A DNA stretch of 8,080 nucleotides from JBQCEE01 sp051960575 (GTDB lineage: Bacteria > Actinomycetota > Actinomycetes > Mycobacteriales > Jatrophihabitantaceae), in assembly GCF_051960575.1 (NCBI RefSeq), contig NZ_JBQCEE010000356.1, forward strand, positions 1 to 8,080. Reading direction: 5' to 3'. Under the pieces are notes generated by a model. That model was not told where the DNA came from and made no database searches. It was given only the letters and a program-made list of their open reading frames with translations. Positions 1-7,383 of the stretch are shown here, one piece after another (position 1 is the stretch's first letter; each line of letters starts with the position of its first letter). A program made the translations under genes and the position numbers.

Positions 1-15
1 CCCCCCCCCCCCCCC
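1..15. repeat. C15 homopolymer at left edge
   Basis: Fifteen consecutive C residues open the window, followed by ACCCGCC. Read in the frame of the downstream reading frame they would encode a run of prolines. A pure tract of this length is unusual even in GC-rich DNA. It may be a contig end where sequencing slipped, or a tract prone to length change. Confidence 0.85.
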
Positions 16-394
16 ACCCGCCGTGGCCCTGCCCTACTATGTGGTCCCCCGCCCCCCCGGGGCGCTCGGCCTCGCGGTCGGGTCGGGTGCGACCGCGGCG
101 ACGACCCGGGCCGAGGTCGTGGCGCGCGACGGCGGGCGCGCCGCCCGCTTCCCGGGCCAACCGGACGTCGGTGGCGACGTCCCTGTGCACGAACTGCTCG
201 CCCGGACGGCGATCGACGAGGTCGAACGCATCGACGGTGGCCCGGTGGCGGCGTCCGACGTGATCGAGACGCGCGACTTCCTGCGGCCGCTGTTCCGCGA
301 GGGACGACTGGTGCTGCCCGTGCTGCCGGCCGGCGACGGCCGGGTCGCGCCGTTCGAGGTGCCGAACCCCACCCCGTGCTGCGGCGGCCGGTAG
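2..394 (+). CDS. Uncharacterised protein, left end open (PFEVPNPTPCC C-terminus)
   Basis: I do not recognise a named family. The frame is open to the left edge; the first usable start is GTG at 23, giving 123 residues. It has no Shine-Dalgarno sequence, since the bases before it are nearly all C, so the gene may well begin outside the window. Other in-frame GTG codons lie at 119 and 185. Third codon positions are almost all G or C, which supports real coding. The N-terminal 50 residues are low-complexity Ala/Gly/Arg. From about residue 60 the sequence looks folded: an acidic helix (AIDEVERIDG), then DVIETRDFLRPLFREGRLVLPV, and a C-terminus FEVPNPTPCCGGR whose adjacent cysteines could bind a metal or be redox-active (inference). 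It ends 4 bp before the stop codon of the convergent TetR gene. Confidence 0.6.
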   Translation, partial: PPPPPPAVALPYYVVPRPPGALGLAVGSGATAATTRAEVVARDGGRAARFPGQPDVGGDVPVHELLARTAIDEVERIDGGPVAASDVIETRDFLRPLFREGRLVLPVLPAGDGRVAPFEVPNPTPCCGGR

Positions 395-398
395 CGGC

Positions 399-1010
399 TC
401 AACCGTTGTCGAGGACGGCCGAGACGGCCCGACCGACCGCGACGACGGCGGCGACCAGCCCGGTGCGGTCGATGTCGAGATCTCCGGCGAGCCAACGGCT
501 CACGACCTCGGTGGTGCCCGCGACGATGAGCAGGGTCGCTGTGCGGGCGGCCGGGTCGTGCCCGTCGAGGTCGAGCACGTGCCGCACGAGCAGGTCGGTG
601 AAGACGTCGAACTCGGCGATGCGCCTGGTCTCGAGCGACGACAGCCGCGGTGCCTCGAGGAACAACCGCGCCGCGCGGGGGTCGGCGGTGAGCGCCGAGA
701 CCAGCGTGGCCACGGTGCGCTCGATGCGCGTCTCGACCCGATCGCGCGGGTCGAGCACGGCGACGATGGCGGCACGCACGCTGTCGAGCACCTCCTCGAG
801 CACGGCGACGAGCAGGGCGTCGCGGTCGGGGAAGGCCTCGTAGAAGTACCGCTTCGACAGCCCGGCCCGGGCGCAGACGGCGTCGACGGTTACCGCGGTG
901 ACGCCGACGGCGCCGACCTGCTCGCGCCCCGCCTCGAGCAGGCGTGCGCGCCGGTCGGCGCGGCGGGCGTCGGCGCTCACCCCGCGGTACGGACGGACGA
1001 CCTCGCTCAT
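399..1010 (-). CDS. TetR/AcrR-family transcriptional regulator
   Basis: A 203-residue protein, the usual TetR length. Residues 16-70 form the N-terminal DNA-binding domain: a helix RRARLLEAGREQVG, then VTAVTVDAVCARAGLSKRYFYEAFPDRDALL, which is the classic TetR helix-turn-helix with recognition residues around S52-Y57. The rest is a helical ligand-binding and dimerisation domain typical of the family, too variable to predict the ligand. The ATG at 1010 starts just before this domain; the much longer open frame upstream is antisense to the next gene. A CAAGAT box (1022 to 1017) lies 6 nt before the ATG, so leaderless translation is possible. It is divergent from the 1099-4122 operon, and an inverted repeat in the shared gap is the likely operator. 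A local repressor of that operon, probably also of itself, is the simplest reading. Confidence 0.93.
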   Translation of the reverse strand: MSEVVRPYRGVSADARRADRRARLLEAGREQVGAVGVTAVTVDAVCARAGLSKRYFYEAFPDRDALLVAVLEEVLDSVRAAIVAVLDPRDRVETRIERTVATLVSALTADPRAARLFLEAPRLSSLETRRIAEFDVFTDLLVRHVLDLDGHDPAARTATLLIVAGTTEVVSRWLAGDLDIDRTGLVAAVVAVGRAVSAVLDNG

Positions 1011-1019
1011 CGGTCCATC

Positions 1020-1048
1020 TTGACACGCGGGCGTTCTTGTTTCAGGGT
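1020..1048 (+). promoter_or_regulatory. Promoter of the LDI-like/MpaB-like operon
   Basis: TTGACA at 1020-1025 is a perfect -35 consensus. It is followed by exactly 17 bp and CAGGGT at 1043-1048, an acceptable actinobacterial -10 (NANNNT). Predicted transcription begins near 1055, about 45 nt before the ATG at 1099. The -35 lies only 10 bp from the divergent TetR start. Confidence 0.65.
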
Positions 1049-1066
1049 GACGAACAGGAACGCTCG
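1028..1066. promoter_or_regulatory. Candidate TetR operator (inverted repeat)
   Basis: Arms GCGTTCTTGTT (1031-1041) and AACAGGAACGC (1053-1063) are inverted copies matching at 10 of 11 positions, centred on 1047. The outer pairs 1028/1066 and 1029/1065 also match. The repeat covers the spacer and -10 of the plus-strand promoter, so bound repressor would block polymerase. A second, smaller inverted repeat, GGAAC-N6-GTTCC at 1057-1072, overlaps the right arm. Assignment to the adjacent TetR protein rests on position and symmetry only. Confidence 0.7.
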
Positions 1067-1084
1067 TGTTCCACTTCGCCGACC

Positions 1085-1092
1085 AGGGGTGA
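1085..1092 (+). promoter_or_regulatory. Ribosome binding site for the 60-residue peptide
   Basis: AGGGGTGA lies close to the 16S-complementary AGGAGGTGA, with the AGGGG core ending 9 nt before the ATG at 1099. It supports 1099 as a genuine start and is the only clear Shine-Dalgarno sequence ahead of the first two operon genes. Confidence 0.6.
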
Positions 1093-1098
1093 TCGTCG

Positions 1099-1281
1099 AT
1101 GGGATGCTGCCTCGCGCTGGCCGCGCTGATGTCGCTCGTGCTGCGCGGCTGGTACGCCGTTCGGCCCGGCGCCCGGCCGGCCGTGACCGCGTTCGCGCCG
1201 CCCGCCGAACGGCCCGCGCCGCGGCCGTCGCCGGTCGCGCGAGCGGTGCCGCGACCGTCGCCGTTGCGCGGCGCCGCGTGA
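1099..1281 (+). CDS. Small Cys-Cys, Pro-rich membrane peptide (first operon gene)
   Basis: A 60-residue protein of unknown function. Residues 2-15 (GCCLALAALMSLVL) form a short hydrophobic stretch with adjacent cysteines at 3 and 4. An RGWYAV turn follows, and then a Pro/Arg/Ala-rich tail (residues 23-60, PAERPAPRPSP type) likely to be disordered. It could be a single-pass membrane peptide. The two N-terminal cysteines might bind metal or carry lipid, but there is no proper lipobox and signal peptide, so this is speculation. Support for its being real: a good ribosome binding site, GC-rich third positions, the right place behind the promoter, and a stop codon that overlaps the next start (GTGA, 1278-1281). 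That overlap suggests its translation drives translation of the LDI-like gene. Confidence 0.7.
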   Translation: MGCCLALAALMSLVLRGWYAVRPGARPAVTAFAPPAERPAPRPSPVARAVPRPSPLRGAA

Positions 1282-3209
1282 CCGCCGTCGACCGCGACGC
1301 CCCGGCCGGCACCGACCGGCAGGTGGTGGCGCTGCTGCCGACCCCGCGCCGTGCGGTACCGCCGGTCACGGCCCGCATCCGCCGGCGCAACGCGGTCGCG
1401 TACGCCGTGCTCTGGCTGGTCGGTCTGCTGCCGTCCCTGCTCGGCGCGGCGCCGGCGTGGTCGGCCCTGGGGCTGGGGCTGGTCGTGCCGGGCGGGGGAC
1501 TGCTCGCCGCCGGCCACCCGTTGCTCGCGCTGGGCGCGCTGGGGGCGGTCGGCCTCTCGGTGCTGCTCTGGTGGGCCATGGGACCCACCGTGCTGCCGCC
1601 GGTGGTCTGGCTCGGCACCGCGGCCTGGGGTGCGGCCGCGGCCGACCACGTCGACCCCACCGCACGCGTCGTCTCGGCCGCCGTCGTCCCGGCGTTGCTG
1701 GCGGTCCTCGTGGTGCTGCACCGCGTGCGGCACGCCCGGCAGGCCCGGGTGGGGGCGCGGCTCAACGAGCGTCTCGCCGCGGCACCGTTCGTCGTCACGG
1801 GCGCGCCCGGCCTCGACGTGCGGGTACCGGTCGCCGAGAGCACGCCGGACGACCTCGCCCACCTGCGGTTCGCCCTCGACCTCGCGCTGCAGCCGCTCGA
1901 GTCGTTCGAGGGCTTCGACCGCATCGACCAGTTCCGCGAGGCTGCGACCCGCTACCAGCTCAACGCCCTCGGCTACTCGCTCGCGATGGCCCAGTTCACC
2001 CGCACACCCGCGTTCACCGGCTACCTCGCCGAGGCTCAGCGCAACGCCATCGAGAAGATGCTCGACCGGCGCGTGTGGGGCTACTGGGCGCTCGAGAACG
2101 CCTGGGGCAACCTGCGGCGCGACCGCGACCCGATCGACAACGGCGAGAACATCATGCTCACCGGCTTCCACGGGCTCCTGGTCGGGATGTTTGCCGCGCT
2201 CAACGACGACCGCTACCGGAAGCCGGGTGCGCTGACCTACCGCTGGGACGAGGGGGAGACCCATCCCCACGACTTCTCGACCCTCGCTGCGCGCGTGCAC
2301 CGCAACGTCCGTTGCGCCGCGTACACGCTCTTCCCGTGCGAGCCGAACTGGATCTACACGGTCTGCAACACCTTCGGCATGAACACCCTGCTCAGCCACG
2401 ACCGCTCGTACGGCACGAGCTGGTTCGCCGAGGTGGAACCGGCGCTGCGGCACGCCTACGAGACGGAGTTCCTGCGTCCCGACGGCCGGATCATCGGCGT
2501 GCGCAGCCGCCACCTGGGACTGTCGTGGAACCTGTGGGCGGGGCCGTCGATCCAGCTGACGACGGCGTTCTGGATGCATCCGGCGCTGCCGGACATCGCC
2601 CACCGCACGTGGTGGCTGCTGCGCGAGACGGCGTTGCGCCGCGACGACGACGGCCCCGTGTTCCCACGGTTGTTGTCGGCGCGGCTCGACCCCGGCAACT
2701 ACCGCGTCGGACGCGACACCTACAGCACCATCGTCACCCTCATGGCCGCCCGCGAACTCGGCGACGACGACTGGGCCGAGGCAGCAGCGCGCCGCCTCGC
2801 CGAGCACGAACCGGTGCTGGAGGCCGACGGGGCGCGCCGCTACGCGGACGCGTCGGTGATGGCGAACCTCTACGGCAACCTCGGCCGCTTCGGGCGGCGC
2901 AGCGCGCTGCGTGACCTGGTCGTGCACGGGGCTCCACAGGTGTGGAGGCAGGGGCCGCTGCTCGCCGAGTGCGCCTACCCCGACGTGCTCGTCGCGAAGG
3001 CGGTGACCGACGGGCGGGCGCTCGACCTCGTGCTGCGCCCCGGCCGCGGCCCGCGCCGCACCCTGCTGCGCGTCGAGCGACTGGAGCCGCACCGCGAGTA
3101 CGAGGTGCGCGGCGGACGCGACGCGGTCGTCACGGCCTCGGCCACCGGCGAGGCGCTCGTCGACATCGAACTGGAGGACCGGCATGAACTCCGCCTCGCG
3201 CCCCGCTGA
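1278..3209 (+). CDS. Membrane-anchored linalool dehydratase/isomerase (LDI)-like protein
   Basis: A 643-residue protein. Hydrophobic segments near 39-56, 59-79, 80-101, 103-121 and 130-149 form an N-terminal membrane domain of four or five helices. A strongly basic stretch (150-165) follows, placing the rest in the cytoplasm by the positive-inside rule. Residues about 185-600 resemble the (alpha/alpha)6 barrel of LDI, which interconverts myrcene, linalool and geraniol. Key signs are CEPNWIYTVCNT with C354 and C363 nine residues apart, the spacing of LDI catalytic C171 and C180; the segment ENIMLTGFHG (290-299), matching the region of LDI M125/H129; and aspartates D214/D217 before RYQLNALGY. 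The Castellaniella enzyme is a soluble periplasmic protein, so the multi-helix anchor differs. The GTG start has no Shine-Dalgarno sequence and overlaps the upstream stop. The fold is fairly sure; the substrate is unknown and need not be linalool. Confidence 0.78.
   Translation: MTAVDRDAPAGTDRQVVALLPTPRRAVPPVTARIRRRNAVAYAVLWLVGLLPSLLGAAPAWSALGLGLVVPGGGLLAAGHPLLALGALGAVGLSVLLWWAMGPTVLPPVVWLGTAAWGAAAADHVDPTARVVSAAVVPALLAVLVVLHRVRHARQARVGARLNERLAAAPFVVTGAPGLDVRVPVAESTPDDLAHLRFALDLALQPLESFEGFDRIDQFREAATRYQLNALGYSLAMAQFTRTPAFTGYLAEAQRNAIEKMLDRRVWGYWALENAWGNLRRDRDPIDNGENIMLTGFHGLLVGMFAALNDDRYRKPGALTYRWDEGETHPHDFSTLAARVHRNVRCAAYTLFPCEPNWIYTVCNTFGMNTLLSHDRSYGTSWFAEVEPALRHAYETEFLRPDGRIIGVRSRHLGLSWNLWAGPSIQLTTAFWMHPALPDIAHRTWWLLRETALRRDDDGPVFPRLLSARLDPGNYRVGRDTYSTIVTLMAARELGDDDWAEAAARRLAEHEPVLEADGARRYADASVMANLYGNLGRFGRRSALRDLVVHGAPQVWRQGPLLAECAYPDVLVAKAVTDGRALDLVLRPGRGPRRTLLRVERLEPHREYEVRGGRDAVVTASATGEALVDIELEDRHELRLAPR
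3173..3177 (+). promoter_or_regulatory. Ribosome binding site for the MpaB-like gene
   Basis: GGAGG sits inside the end of the LDI-like gene, 6 nt before the ATG at 3184. It fixes that ATG as the start and so the 26-bp overlap of the two genes. Confidence 0.8.
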
Positions 3210-4090
3210 GCACGCGTTCGAGGGCCGCCGTCTCGTCAGCGGCCGCGCCATCCGGCGGCGGCTCGACACGCTCGACCCGGTGCGTGACCACGAGGAGGCC
3301 GCGCACCTGAGCAACGAGGTGCGCTACGGCGACGCCTGGTTCGTGCACGCCGCCTACCTGGTCGCGTTCACCCGGCAGTTGGCGGTGCCGTCGATCGCCC
3401 GCATCGTGCACCGCACCGGCACCGGCGACATGATGGCCGACGCGCGGCGACGCAACGACCACACGCTCGTCTTCTTCGGCGAGATGCTGCGCCACGGCCA
3501 CACCAGCGCCCGCGGCCGGGCGGCCATCGACCGGATGGAGGAGATCCACCGGCGGTTCGGCATCAGCGCCGAGGACAAGCTCTACACCCTGGCGTCCCTC
3601 GCGGTGGAGGCCGATCGCATCACCGACCATCTCGGCATCGAGGTCTTCACCGAGGTCGAGCGGCAGACCCGGTTCCTGTTCTGGCGGGGCGTCGGCGAGT
3701 ACATGGGGCTCACCGTGCCGCCGACCCGGGCCGAGCTCGTGCGATGGACCCTCGCGTTCGAGCACGAGCGGTACGGCCCGACCCCGGGTGGCCGTGCGGT
3801 GGTCGAGCAACTGTTCGTCGACTGGCGCGAGCGGTGGTTCCCCGGGCCGCTGCGGCGCCTGGCCGATCCGTTGCTCCTGCTGCTGCTCGACGAGCCGCTG
3901 CGGGCGGTGCACGGGCTGCCCGACCCGCCCGCCGGGCTCGTGCCGTGGGCGCGCCGGGTGGTGCGTCCCTACCTCGCCCTGCAGGCAGCGCGGCCGCACC
4001 GCCCGACGCGGTCGTGGACCGACCACTTCGGCGGCGGCCGCGACCGCGCGATCGACCTGCGGACGATCGGCCACCGACCGTCCGTGGACG

Positions 4091-5038
<948 letters not shown>

Positions 5039-5045
5039 GTCCCGC

Positions 5046-5055
5046 ACAGTAGCCT
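5046..5055. promoter_or_regulatory. Divergent leaderless promoters sharing the TA of their -10 boxes
   Basis: On the plus strand TAGCCT (5050-5055) ends 6 nt before the ATG at 5062. On the minus strand TACTGT (5051 to 5046) ends 7 nt before the ATG at 5038. Both fit the TANNNT box of actinobacterial leaderless genes, and they overlap by the self-complementary TA at 5050-5051. No convincing -35 is present on either side; TTGGCA at 5022-5027 lies 22 bp away, which is too far. The whole intergenic gap is 23 bp. Confidence 0.6.
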
Positions 5056-5061
5056 GCCGTC

Positions 5062-6015
5062 ATGATCGACCCTGCGGTCGTCGACTGGTTGCTCGCGGGT
5101 GACCCGGCGGTGCGGTGGCAGACGCTGCGCGACCTCACCGACGCGCCGCCCGAGCAGGTCGCGGCCGAGCGTGCGCGGGTGGCCACCGAGGGGTGGGGCG
5201 CCACGCTGCTCGCGGCGCGCGACCCCGACGGGCAGTGGGCGGGCGGTGCCTGCTTCCCGGCCGACTTCCGCGGCGACTTCAGCCAGGGCCAGCCGTGGAC
5301 GTCGACGCTGCCGACGCTCACCCTGCTGCGTGACCTCGGCGTCGATCCCGCCGCACCGGCGATGCGCGAGACCGTCGCGCTCGTCGGGGCCAACTGCCGG
5401 TGGGAGTACGACGACGCGCCCTTCTGGCAGGGCGAGGTCGAGCCCTGCATCAACGGGCGCACGGTCGCGATCGGCGCGTACTTCGGTGCCGACGTCCGGG
5501 GCATCGTCGACCGGCTGCTCACCGAACGCCTGGCCGACGGCGGGTGGAACTGCGAGGCCGAGCGCGGCTCGGTGCGCTCGTCGTTCGACACGACCATCGA
5601 CGTGCTCGACGGACTGCGCGAGTACGAGCGCGTCGTGGGCGCATCGGCCGCCATCGGCGAGGCCTGCCGGGCGGGGGAGGAGTACCTGCTCGAGCGCGGC
5701 CTGTTCCGCCGGCTCAGCACGGGCGAGCCCGCCGATCCGGCGTACCTCGACCTCGCGTTCCCCACCTGGTGGCACCACGACGTGCTGCGCGGCCTCGAGC
5801 ACTTCCGCGCCGTGGGCGGCGCCCCCGACCCCCGGCTCGACGAGGCGGTGGGCATCGTGCGCGACAAGCAGCAGCCGGACGGCCGGTGGCTGCTCGAGCG
5901 CACCCACCGCGGCGCCGTCCCCGTCGTGCTGGAGGACGGGGTCGGCCGGCCCAGCCCGAGGAACACGTTGCGTGCCGCCCGCGTGCTGCGCTGGGTCGAC
6001 TCCTACGGGCGTTGA
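5062..6015 (+). CDS. Squalene-cyclase/prenyltransferase-like alpha/alpha-barrel protein
   Basis: A 317-residue protein with repeats typical of the terpene cyclase and prenyltransferase-beta fold: DPDGQWAGG (54-62), LADGGWNCEAE (158-168) and QQPDGRWLLE (270-279). Other marked segments are GDPAVRWQTLRDL (13-25), SSFDTTIDVLDGLREYE (173-189) and PTWWHHDVLRGLEHFR (234-249). Proteins of this size and pattern are commonly labelled squalene cyclase in actinobacteria. It is half the length of a true squalene-hopene cyclase and lacks the DXDDTA motif; EYDD at 115-118 only resembles it. No reaction can therefore be assigned. C112, C129 (EPCINGR) and C164 might bind metal, as in prenyltransferase-beta subunits, but this is untested. 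There is no signal peptide. It begins with an ATG directly behind a TAGCCT box with no Shine-Dalgarno sequence, so it is probably leaderless. The MaoC gene follows after 26 bp. Confidence 0.82.
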   Translation: MIDPAVVDWLLAGDPAVRWQTLRDLTDAPPEQVAAERARVATEGWGATLLAARDPDGQWAGGACFPADFRGDFSQGQPWTSTLPTLTLLRDLGVDPAAPAMRETVALVGANCRWEYDDAPFWQGEVEPCINGRTVAIGAYFGADVRGIVDRLLTERLADGGWNCEAERGSVRSSFDTTIDVLDGLREYERVVGASAAIGEACRAGEEYLLERGLFRRLSTGEPADPAYLDLAFPTWWHHDVLRGLEHFRAVGGAPDPRLDEAVGIVRDKQQPDGRWLLERTHRGAVPVVLEDGVGRPSPRNTLRAARVLRWVDSYGR

Positions 6016-6028
6016 GTCATGGGCTGGA

Positions 6029-6034
6029 TAGAGT
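6029..6034 (+). promoter_or_regulatory. Leaderless -10 box for the MaoC-like gene
   Basis: TAGAGT lies 7 nt upstream of the ATG at 6042, the spacing expected if transcription begins at the start codon. No true Shine-Dalgarno sequence is present: GGTGG at 6036-6040 is one base from the ATG, too close to work. TTGAGT at 6012-6017 is only 11 bp from the box, so it is not a normal -35. Confidence 0.5.
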
Positions 6035-6041
6035 CGGTGGC

Positions 6042-6518
6042 ATGACGCATGCCGATGACGCCTTCGCCTCGTTCCAGCAGCGGCTCGGTCAGCCCGAGGG
6101 CACCGGCGACTGGTGGACGGTGACGCAGGAGCAGATCGACGCCTTCGCCGACGTCACCGACGACCACCAGTTCATCCACGTCGATCCGGCCCGGGCGGCG
6201 ACGGAGTCGCCCTGGGGCACGACCATCGCGCACGGCTTCCTGACGCTGTCGCTGCTCACACCGCTGTCCTCGAGCATCCCGGCGCGCAGCGAGACGCTCA
6301 CCGGCATCCTGATGGGCGTCAACTACGGCTTCGACAAGGTGCGCTTCATCAACCCGGTGAAGGTCGGCTCGCGCATCCGCGCGTCGAGCGTGCTGGCGAA
6401 GGCCGAGCAGCGCGACGCGAACACGCTGCAGGTCACGCGGGCGGTCACGGTCGAGATCGAGGGCGAGTCGAAGCCCGCGCTCTCGGCCGAGTGGATCACG
6501 CGGCTCGTCTACGCCTGA
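6042..6518 (+). CDS. MaoC-family (R)-specific enoyl-CoA hydratase/dehydratase
   Basis: A 158-residue single hot-dog domain protein, the normal length for one-domain MaoC/NodN-like hydratases such as mycobacterial HtdZ (Rv0130). The family adds or removes water at the 2,3 position of acyl-thioesters in beta-oxidation or fatty-acid synthesis. The hydratase motif is FADVTDDHQFIHVDPARA (36-52), with catalytic D41 and H46 five residues apart as required, followed by the AHGFLTLSLL helix (63-72) and VNYGFDKVRFINPVKVGSRI (93-112). It is cytoplasmic. The start at 6042 (MTHADDAFASF) gives the family length; the frame stays open upstream but there it is a shadow of the previous gene. It may have its own promoter and also receive read-through from 5062. 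The exact acyl substrate cannot be read from the sequence. Confidence 0.93.
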   Translation: MTHADDAFASFQQRLGQPEGTGDWWTVTQEQIDAFADVTDDHQFIHVDPARAATESPWGTTIAHGFLTLSLLTPLSSSIPARSETLTGILMGVNYGFDKVRFINPVKVGSRIRASSVLAKAEQRDANTLQVTRAVTVEIEGESKPALSAEWITRLVYA

Positions 6519-6520
6519 CC

Positions 6521-6536
6521 GGCCCGTCGCCGGGCC
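6521..6536. terminator. GC hairpin between convergent genes
   Basis: GGCCCG (6521-6526), loop TCGC, CGGGCC (6531-6536) form a perfect 6-bp stem. It lies in the 24-bp gap between the MaoC stop at 6518 and the response-regulator stop at 6543, so it could serve both directions. There is no T tract on either side, so it would be a non-canonical terminator. Confidence 0.5.
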
Positions 6537-6542
6537 CGTCGC

Positions 6543-7244
6543 TCAGAACGAGGTCGGACGCGGCCGGCGTCGGCCCTGTGCGTCCTCGCGCGCCGACCGT
6601 CGCGGGTACGTGATGGTCGGCGCGATGAGCTTCACGACCAGCGACGAGACGTCCGCGCGCACGGCCGCCGGCTCGATGCCGAGCTCGGCGGCGATCTGGT
6701 TGTCGGAGTGGCGGGTCAGCAGCAGTTGCCGCACCGCCTCCTCACGGGCGGTGAGGCCGCCGAGCCGCGAGCCGTCGACGGCCGACCGCAGTGCCCGCAG
6801 CGCAGCCTCCTTCTCGGCGACCAGGTAGTTGTGGCCGCGGGCCACGCCACGGATGGTCGCGCCGAGGGTCTGCGAGTCGGCGTCCTTGACGACATAGCCG
6901 GAGGCGCCGGCCAGGGCTGCGGTGAGCTGGGTGGTGCGGTCGTCGAGGCTGCTGAAGACGACACAGTGCACGGCCGGGCCGAGGGCCCGCACCTCGCGGC
7001 AGAACTCGAGGCCGCTGCCGTCGGGCAGCCGGATGTCCAGCACGACGACGTCGGGACGCACGGTGGCGAAGGCGGCGCGGGCGTCACGGAGGTTCGCGGC
7101 CTCGCCGACGACCTCCAGGTCGCTCTCGAGCCCGAGCATCTCGGCGACACCACGGCGCACGATCTCGTGGTCCTCGACGAGGAAGACCCGCGCGGTCCGG
7201 GCGTGCGGGCGCGGCGGACGGTGCGGTCGGAGGGTGAGCGACAT
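6543..7244 (-). CDS. NarL/LuxR-type response regulator (orphan)
   Basis: A 233-residue two-domain regulator. The receiver domain (about 18-135) has the acidic pair E24/D25, phospho-acceptor D70 in VVVLDIRLPDGSG, the switch Ser in VFSS (98-99) and the conserved K120 in YVVKDAD. A linker leads to a GerE-type helix-turn-helix (about 163-206), LTAREEAVRQLLL ... DNQIAAELGIEPAAVRADVSSLVVKL, recognisable but departing from the usual SNKEIA/TVKxHV sequence. A basic tail (RRSAREDAQGRRRPRPTSF, 215-233) extends past the family's normal end. All phosphorylation residues are present, so control by a histidine kinase is expected, yet no kinase gene is in the window. GAGGAG 7 nt before the ATG at 7244 settles the start. 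Its target genes are unknown. Confidence 0.93.
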   Translation of the reverse strand: MSLTLRPHRPPRPHARTARVFLVEDHEIVRRGVAEMLGLESDLEVVGEAANLRDARAAFATVRPDVVVLDIRLPDGSGLEFCREVRALGPAVHCVVFSSLDDRTTQLTAALAGASGYVVKDADSQTLGATIRGVARGHNYLVAEKEAALRALRSAVDGSRLGGLTAREEAVRQLLLTRHSDNQIAAELGIEPAAVRADVSSLVVKLIAPTITYPRRSAREDAQGRRRPRPTSF

Positions 7245-7251
7245 GCAGGAA

Positions 7252-7257
7252 CTCCTC
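7252..7257 (-). promoter_or_regulatory. Ribosome binding site of the response regulator
   Basis: The minus-strand sequence GAGGAG, 7 nt before the ATG, is the strongest Shine-Dalgarno match on this strand. It rules out the longer open frame that continues upstream to 7793. Confidence 0.85.
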
Positions 7258-7314
7258 GGGTGCTGCGGCGCCAGCCACAACAGGTCCGGCCGCCGGGTGG
7301 CGTCCGGAGGTGCT

Positions 7315-7324
7315 GTCTCGAGAC
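7315..7324. repeat. 10-bp perfect palindrome in the response-regulator leader
   Basis: GTCTCGAGAC reads the same on both strands and lies in the non-coding stretch between the predicted promoter and the start at 7244. It may be a protein-binding site or chance; nothing else in the leader supports a named RNA element. Confidence 0.4.
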
Positions 7325-7383
7325 GTCCGAACCCGCCCCGCCGTGCCGTCGTCACGCCCCCGCAGATCGTGCGACCGAGGTGC

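Noticed and set aside
380..405. Possible terminator between the first gene and TetR
   Set aside because: Only a 4-bp CGGT/ACCG pairing with a 9-nt loop and no T run; too weak to call.
558..1277. In-frame upstream extension of the LDI-like gene
   Set aside because: It would run through the TetR gene on the other strand and the whole regulatory gap; the sequence is Arg/Ala-rich with no domain. The GTG at 1278, coupled to the small gene, is the better start.
399..3314. A 971-codon minus-strand open frame containing the TetR gene
   Set aside because: Only the part from 1010 down matches a family. The rest is antisense to the LDI-like gene, reads as Arg/Val/Gly-rich low-complexity protein, and is a known effect of GC-rich codon use.
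3130..4074. Long minus-strand frame opposite the MpaB-like gene
   Set aside because: Shadow frame: the plus-strand product has clear family motifs and a GGAGG site; the minus-strand product has none.
5039..5047. GTG at 5047 as esterase start
   Set aside because: AGG with 5-nt spacing is a weak site; ATG at 5038 fits both the family N-terminus (MPLD) and the leaderless box. Not fully excluded.
5115..5120. EYDD at residues 115-118 of the cyclase-like protein as a DXDD cyclase motif
   Set aside because: The first Asp is Glu, the TA that follows in cyclases is absent, and the protein is too short for a hopene-cyclase fold. It cannot support a cyclase reaction. (Nucleotides about 5404-5415.)
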